A stretch of DNA of 9,128 nucleotides from an uncultured Lachnoclostridium sp. Its GTDB lineage: Bacteria; Bacillota; Clostridia; Lachnospirales; Lachnospiraceae. Shown here in pieces: positions 7,546 through 9,128 of this stretch. The notes under the pieces were generated by a model. That model saw only the letters and a list, made by a program, of their open reading frames with translations, was not told the DNA's origin and made no database searches. The stretch is taken from positions 1 to 9,128 of the forward strand of contig CATZVV010000056.1 of assembly GCA_958425285.1 (NCBI GenBank), written 5' to 3'. Each line of letters begins with the position of its first letter. Position 1 is the stretch's first letter. A program made the position numbers and the translations under genes.

Positions 7546-7590
7546 AAGCCGTTATGTTGTCCAGCGGGGCAGTATTTCGGCTTTATTTAA
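7546..7590 (+). terminator. Factor-independent terminator after the esterase gene
   Basis: AAGCCG (7546-7551) pairs with CGGCTT (7578-7583). Within the loop TGTCC and GGGCA form a second 5-bp helix with one T-G pair. The structure is followed by TTTATTTAA. It sits about 30 nt after the stop and before a new promoter. The internal loop and short T tract make it moderate in strength. Confidence 0.6.
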
Positions 7591-7630
7591 CTGATAGGGA
7601 GAACACCTTTTTTCTATAATAAAAAAGTGA

Positions 7631-7659
7631 TTGAAAAAAACATATAAAAATAGTAAAAT
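7631..7659 (+). promoter_or_regulatory. Sigma-A-type promoter for the lipoprotein-glyS unit
   Basis: TTGAAA (7631-7636) and TAAAAT (7654-7659) are 17 bases apart, each matching 5 of 6 consensus bases, in an A-rich region just after the terminator. Transcription would start near 7666, leaving about 36 nt of leader before ATG 7702. This also argues against ATG 7666 as the start of the lipoprotein. Confidence 0.65.
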
Positions 7660-7701
7660 AGAGAAATGAATGTACAAAAAAGTGTACTAATGGAGGAAAT
7701 T

Positions 7702-8289
7702 ATGAAAAAATACACATGTTTGGCATTAGTTCTGCTTGTTTCATTCTTGCTTATTTCATGTGGTAAAGGTGTTTCGATTGATAGTGGAAATTTAACGCAG
7801 ACAACAGTCGCGTTAATGAAAGATGGAAGCTCTGAGATGGGCATTGTAGAAGATTTTTCAAAGGACTATTATCAGATGGAAGATTTGGAAGACTTTATTC
7901 ATGAAGCAGTAAATGCCTTTCAGGAAGATTATGGTAAAGATTCTGTTGAATTGAATTATATTGAAAAGAAAGAACAGCAGGTACATGTTACCTTGAAATT
8001 CAAGGATATAGAAAAATATGCGGCATTTAATCAGGAAGAGGTAAAACTGTTGACTTTTTCAGAGGCAAAGGCGCAGGGGATTCTTCCCCGGAATATGGAG
8101 GCGGCTGACAAGTCGGGAAGTATAGGTACGGATTCTATACAGGATGATTCCTACTATGTTGCTATATGGGAAGGCAATTACCAGCTAATGGTTGATGGAA
8201 CTATTGCATATTATTCAGATGGTGTCTTACTGAATGGAAATACGATTCAGACATCCGGTGAAGAAACGACAGTTATTGTGTTCGGGTAA
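7702..8289 (+). CDS. Putative lipoprotein of unknown function
   Basis: I do not recognise this 195-aa protein. The N-terminus is a clear type II signal peptide: MKK, a hydrophobic core (residues 5-18) and a lipobox LISC with Cys20 as the lipidated residue, so the mature protein should be tethered to the outer face of the membrane. The mature part is acidic, with a Glu/Asp-rich helix near 57-78, alternating strand-like segments (81-87, 92-100, 150-171) and a short Gly-rich hairpin end. No catalytic motif or known domain is apparent. ATG 7702 is chosen because GGAGGA (7692-7697) precedes it and it directly begins the signal peptide; in-frame ATGs at 7666 and 7690 lie at the predicted transcription start and on the ribosome site. 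glyS begins 40 nt after the stop with no terminator between, so they are probably co-transcribed. Confidence 0.8.
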   Translation: MKKYTCLALVLLVSFLLISCGKGVSIDSGNLTQTTVALMKDGSSEMGIVEDFSKDYYQMEDLEDFIHEAVNAFQEDYGKDSVELNYIEKKEQQVHVTLKFKDIEKYAAFNQEEVKLLTFSEAKAQGILPRNMEAADKSGSIGTDSIQDDSYYVAIWEGNYQLMVDGTIAYYSDGVLLNGNTIQTSGEETTVIVFG

Positions 8290-8329
8290 TTAATTTGAAT
8301 GTGATGAAAATGAAATGGAGGATAAATAT

Positions 8330-9128
8330 ATGGTAGTAACAATGGAAAAGGTAGTGGCACTTGCAAAGGCTAGAGGATTTATATATCCGGGTTCAGAGAT
8401 TTATGGAGGCCTGGCAAATACATGGGATTACGGAAATCTGGGTGTGGAATTAAAAAACAATGTAAAGCAGGCATGGTGGAAAAAGTTTATTCGTGAAAAT
8501 CCGTATAATGTTGGTGTGGACTGTGCAATTCTTATGAACCCACAGACATGGGTGGCATCCGGTCATCTGGGCGGTTTTTCTGATCCGTTGATGGATTGTA
8601 AAGAATGCCATGAGCGTTTTCGTGCTGACCAGTTGATTGAAGACTATATGAAAGAAAATGGCGAAACAATTGAGGGAGCCGTGGATGCATGGAGCAAAGA
8701 AGACATGAAAGCTTATATTGAGGAACATGAAATTTCATGTCCATCCTGTGGAAAGAAAAATTTTACGGATATTCGTGAGTTTAATTTGATGTTTAAAACA
8801 TTCCAGGGTGTTACAGAGGATGCAAAAAATGTTGTTTATCTGCGTCCGGAAACTGCTCAGGGGATTTTTGTTAACTTTAAAAATGTACAGAGAACATCCC
8901 GTAAAAAAATTCCTTTTGGAATTGGTCAGATTGGAAAGTCTTTCCGAAATGAAATTACACCAGGAAACTTTACTTTCCGTACAAGAGAATTTGAACAGAT
9001 GGAATTAGAATTTTTCTGCGCGCCGGATACAGACTTAGAATGGTTTTCATATTGGAAGCAGTTCTGTATCGATTGGCTGCAAACGCTTGGTATCAAAGAA
9101 GAAGAAATGCGTGTACGTGATCATGATA
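8330..9128 (+). CDS. glyS: Glycyl-tRNA synthetase, alpha2 type (3' end beyond window)
   Basis: Class II synthetase that charges tRNA-Gly. 266 codons are present and open to the window edge; the full protein is usually about 460 aa, so roughly the last 40% is missing. Landmarks of the dimeric (not alpha2beta2) form are visible: the GFIYPGSEIYGGLANTWDYG N-terminus (residues 16-35), CKEC (90-93) and CPSC (137-140) as a likely zinc site in the insertion, RPETAQGIF (172-180), and motif 2 with FRNE (205-208) followed by FTFRTREFEQMELEFF. GGAGG (8317-8321) lies eight bases before ATG 8330; an in-frame ATG at 8315 overlaps that ribosome site and is disfavoured. No T-box leader precedes it here, and it seems to depend on the promoter at 7631-7659. 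Confidence 0.95.
   Translation, partial: MVVTMEKVVALAKARGFIYPGSEIYGGLANTWDYGNLGVELKNNVKQAWWKKFIRENPYNVGVDCAILMNPQTWVASGHLGGFSDPLMDCKECHERFRADQLIEDYMKENGETIEGAVDAWSKEDMKAYIEEHEISCPSCGKKNFTDIREFNLMFKTFQGVTEDAKNVVYLRPETAQGIFVNFKNVQRTSRKKIPFGIGQIGKSFRNEITPGNFTFRTREFEQMELEFFCAPDTDLEWFSYWKQFCIDWLQTLGIKEEEMRVRDHD

Noticed and set aside
8450..8744. Antisense frames within the glyS region
   Set aside because: The plus strand here encodes a clear glycyl-tRNA synthetase that stays open to the window end.
8808..9008. 66-codon plus-strand frame in a second frame of glyS
   Set aside because: It is out of frame with glyS across the RPETAQGIF and FRNE motifs, with no ribosome site.
1..9128. CRISPR arrays, tRNA/rRNA genes, insertion sequences, phage genes
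   Set aside because: No regularly spaced repeats, no tRNA-like cloverleaf, no transposase or integrase motifs and no terminal inverted repeats were seen.

Overview
The window looks like chromosomal core DNA from a low-GC anaerobic Firmicute, most likely a Lachnospiraceae/Clostridia-type gut bacterium. That placement rests on AT-rich intergenic DNA, strong GGAGG ribosome binding sites, the gene set and order (M16C peptidase, era, YqzL-like, recO, alpha2-type glyS) and a secreted esterase with bacterial Ig-like domains. It is inferred from gene content and was not checked against any database.

Layout. Positions 1-90 hold no gene that I can support. A cold-shock protein gene lies on the minus strand (91-288). 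It is separated by a 208-bp divergent control region from a plus-strand cluster: a large cytosolic M16C (presequence-protease-like) zinc peptidase (497-3418), the ribosome-assembly GTPase era (from a TTG at 3457), a 59-aa YqzL-like protein (4410-4589) that overlaps the next gene by 59 nt, and recO (4531-5268). Next comes a secreted esterase of 723 aa (5342-7513) with an N-terminal Ig-like region, a Ser/Asp/His hydrolase domain, a Big_3-like domain and two Big_2-like domains, the last of which has no acidic residue at all. A factor-independent terminator candidate follows. A good promoter then starts a second unit: a 195-aa lipoprotein of unknown role (7702-8289) and the 5' part of glycyl-tRNA synthetase (8330 to the window edge).

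How the genes relate. era, the YqzL-like gene and recO are a familiar Firmicute cluster for ribosome maturation and recombinational repair, and here the M16C peptidase precedes them. The esterase and lipoprotein are surface functions sitting between recO and glyS and look like accessory cargo. I see no CRISPR array, transposase, phage gene, tRNA or rRNA, and no clear new multi-gene system. The observations most worth checking are the purely basic C-terminal Ig domain of the esterase, the overlapping YqzL-like gene, the operator-like dyad in the divergent region, and a recurrent ATGGAGG arrangement that invites wrong start calls.
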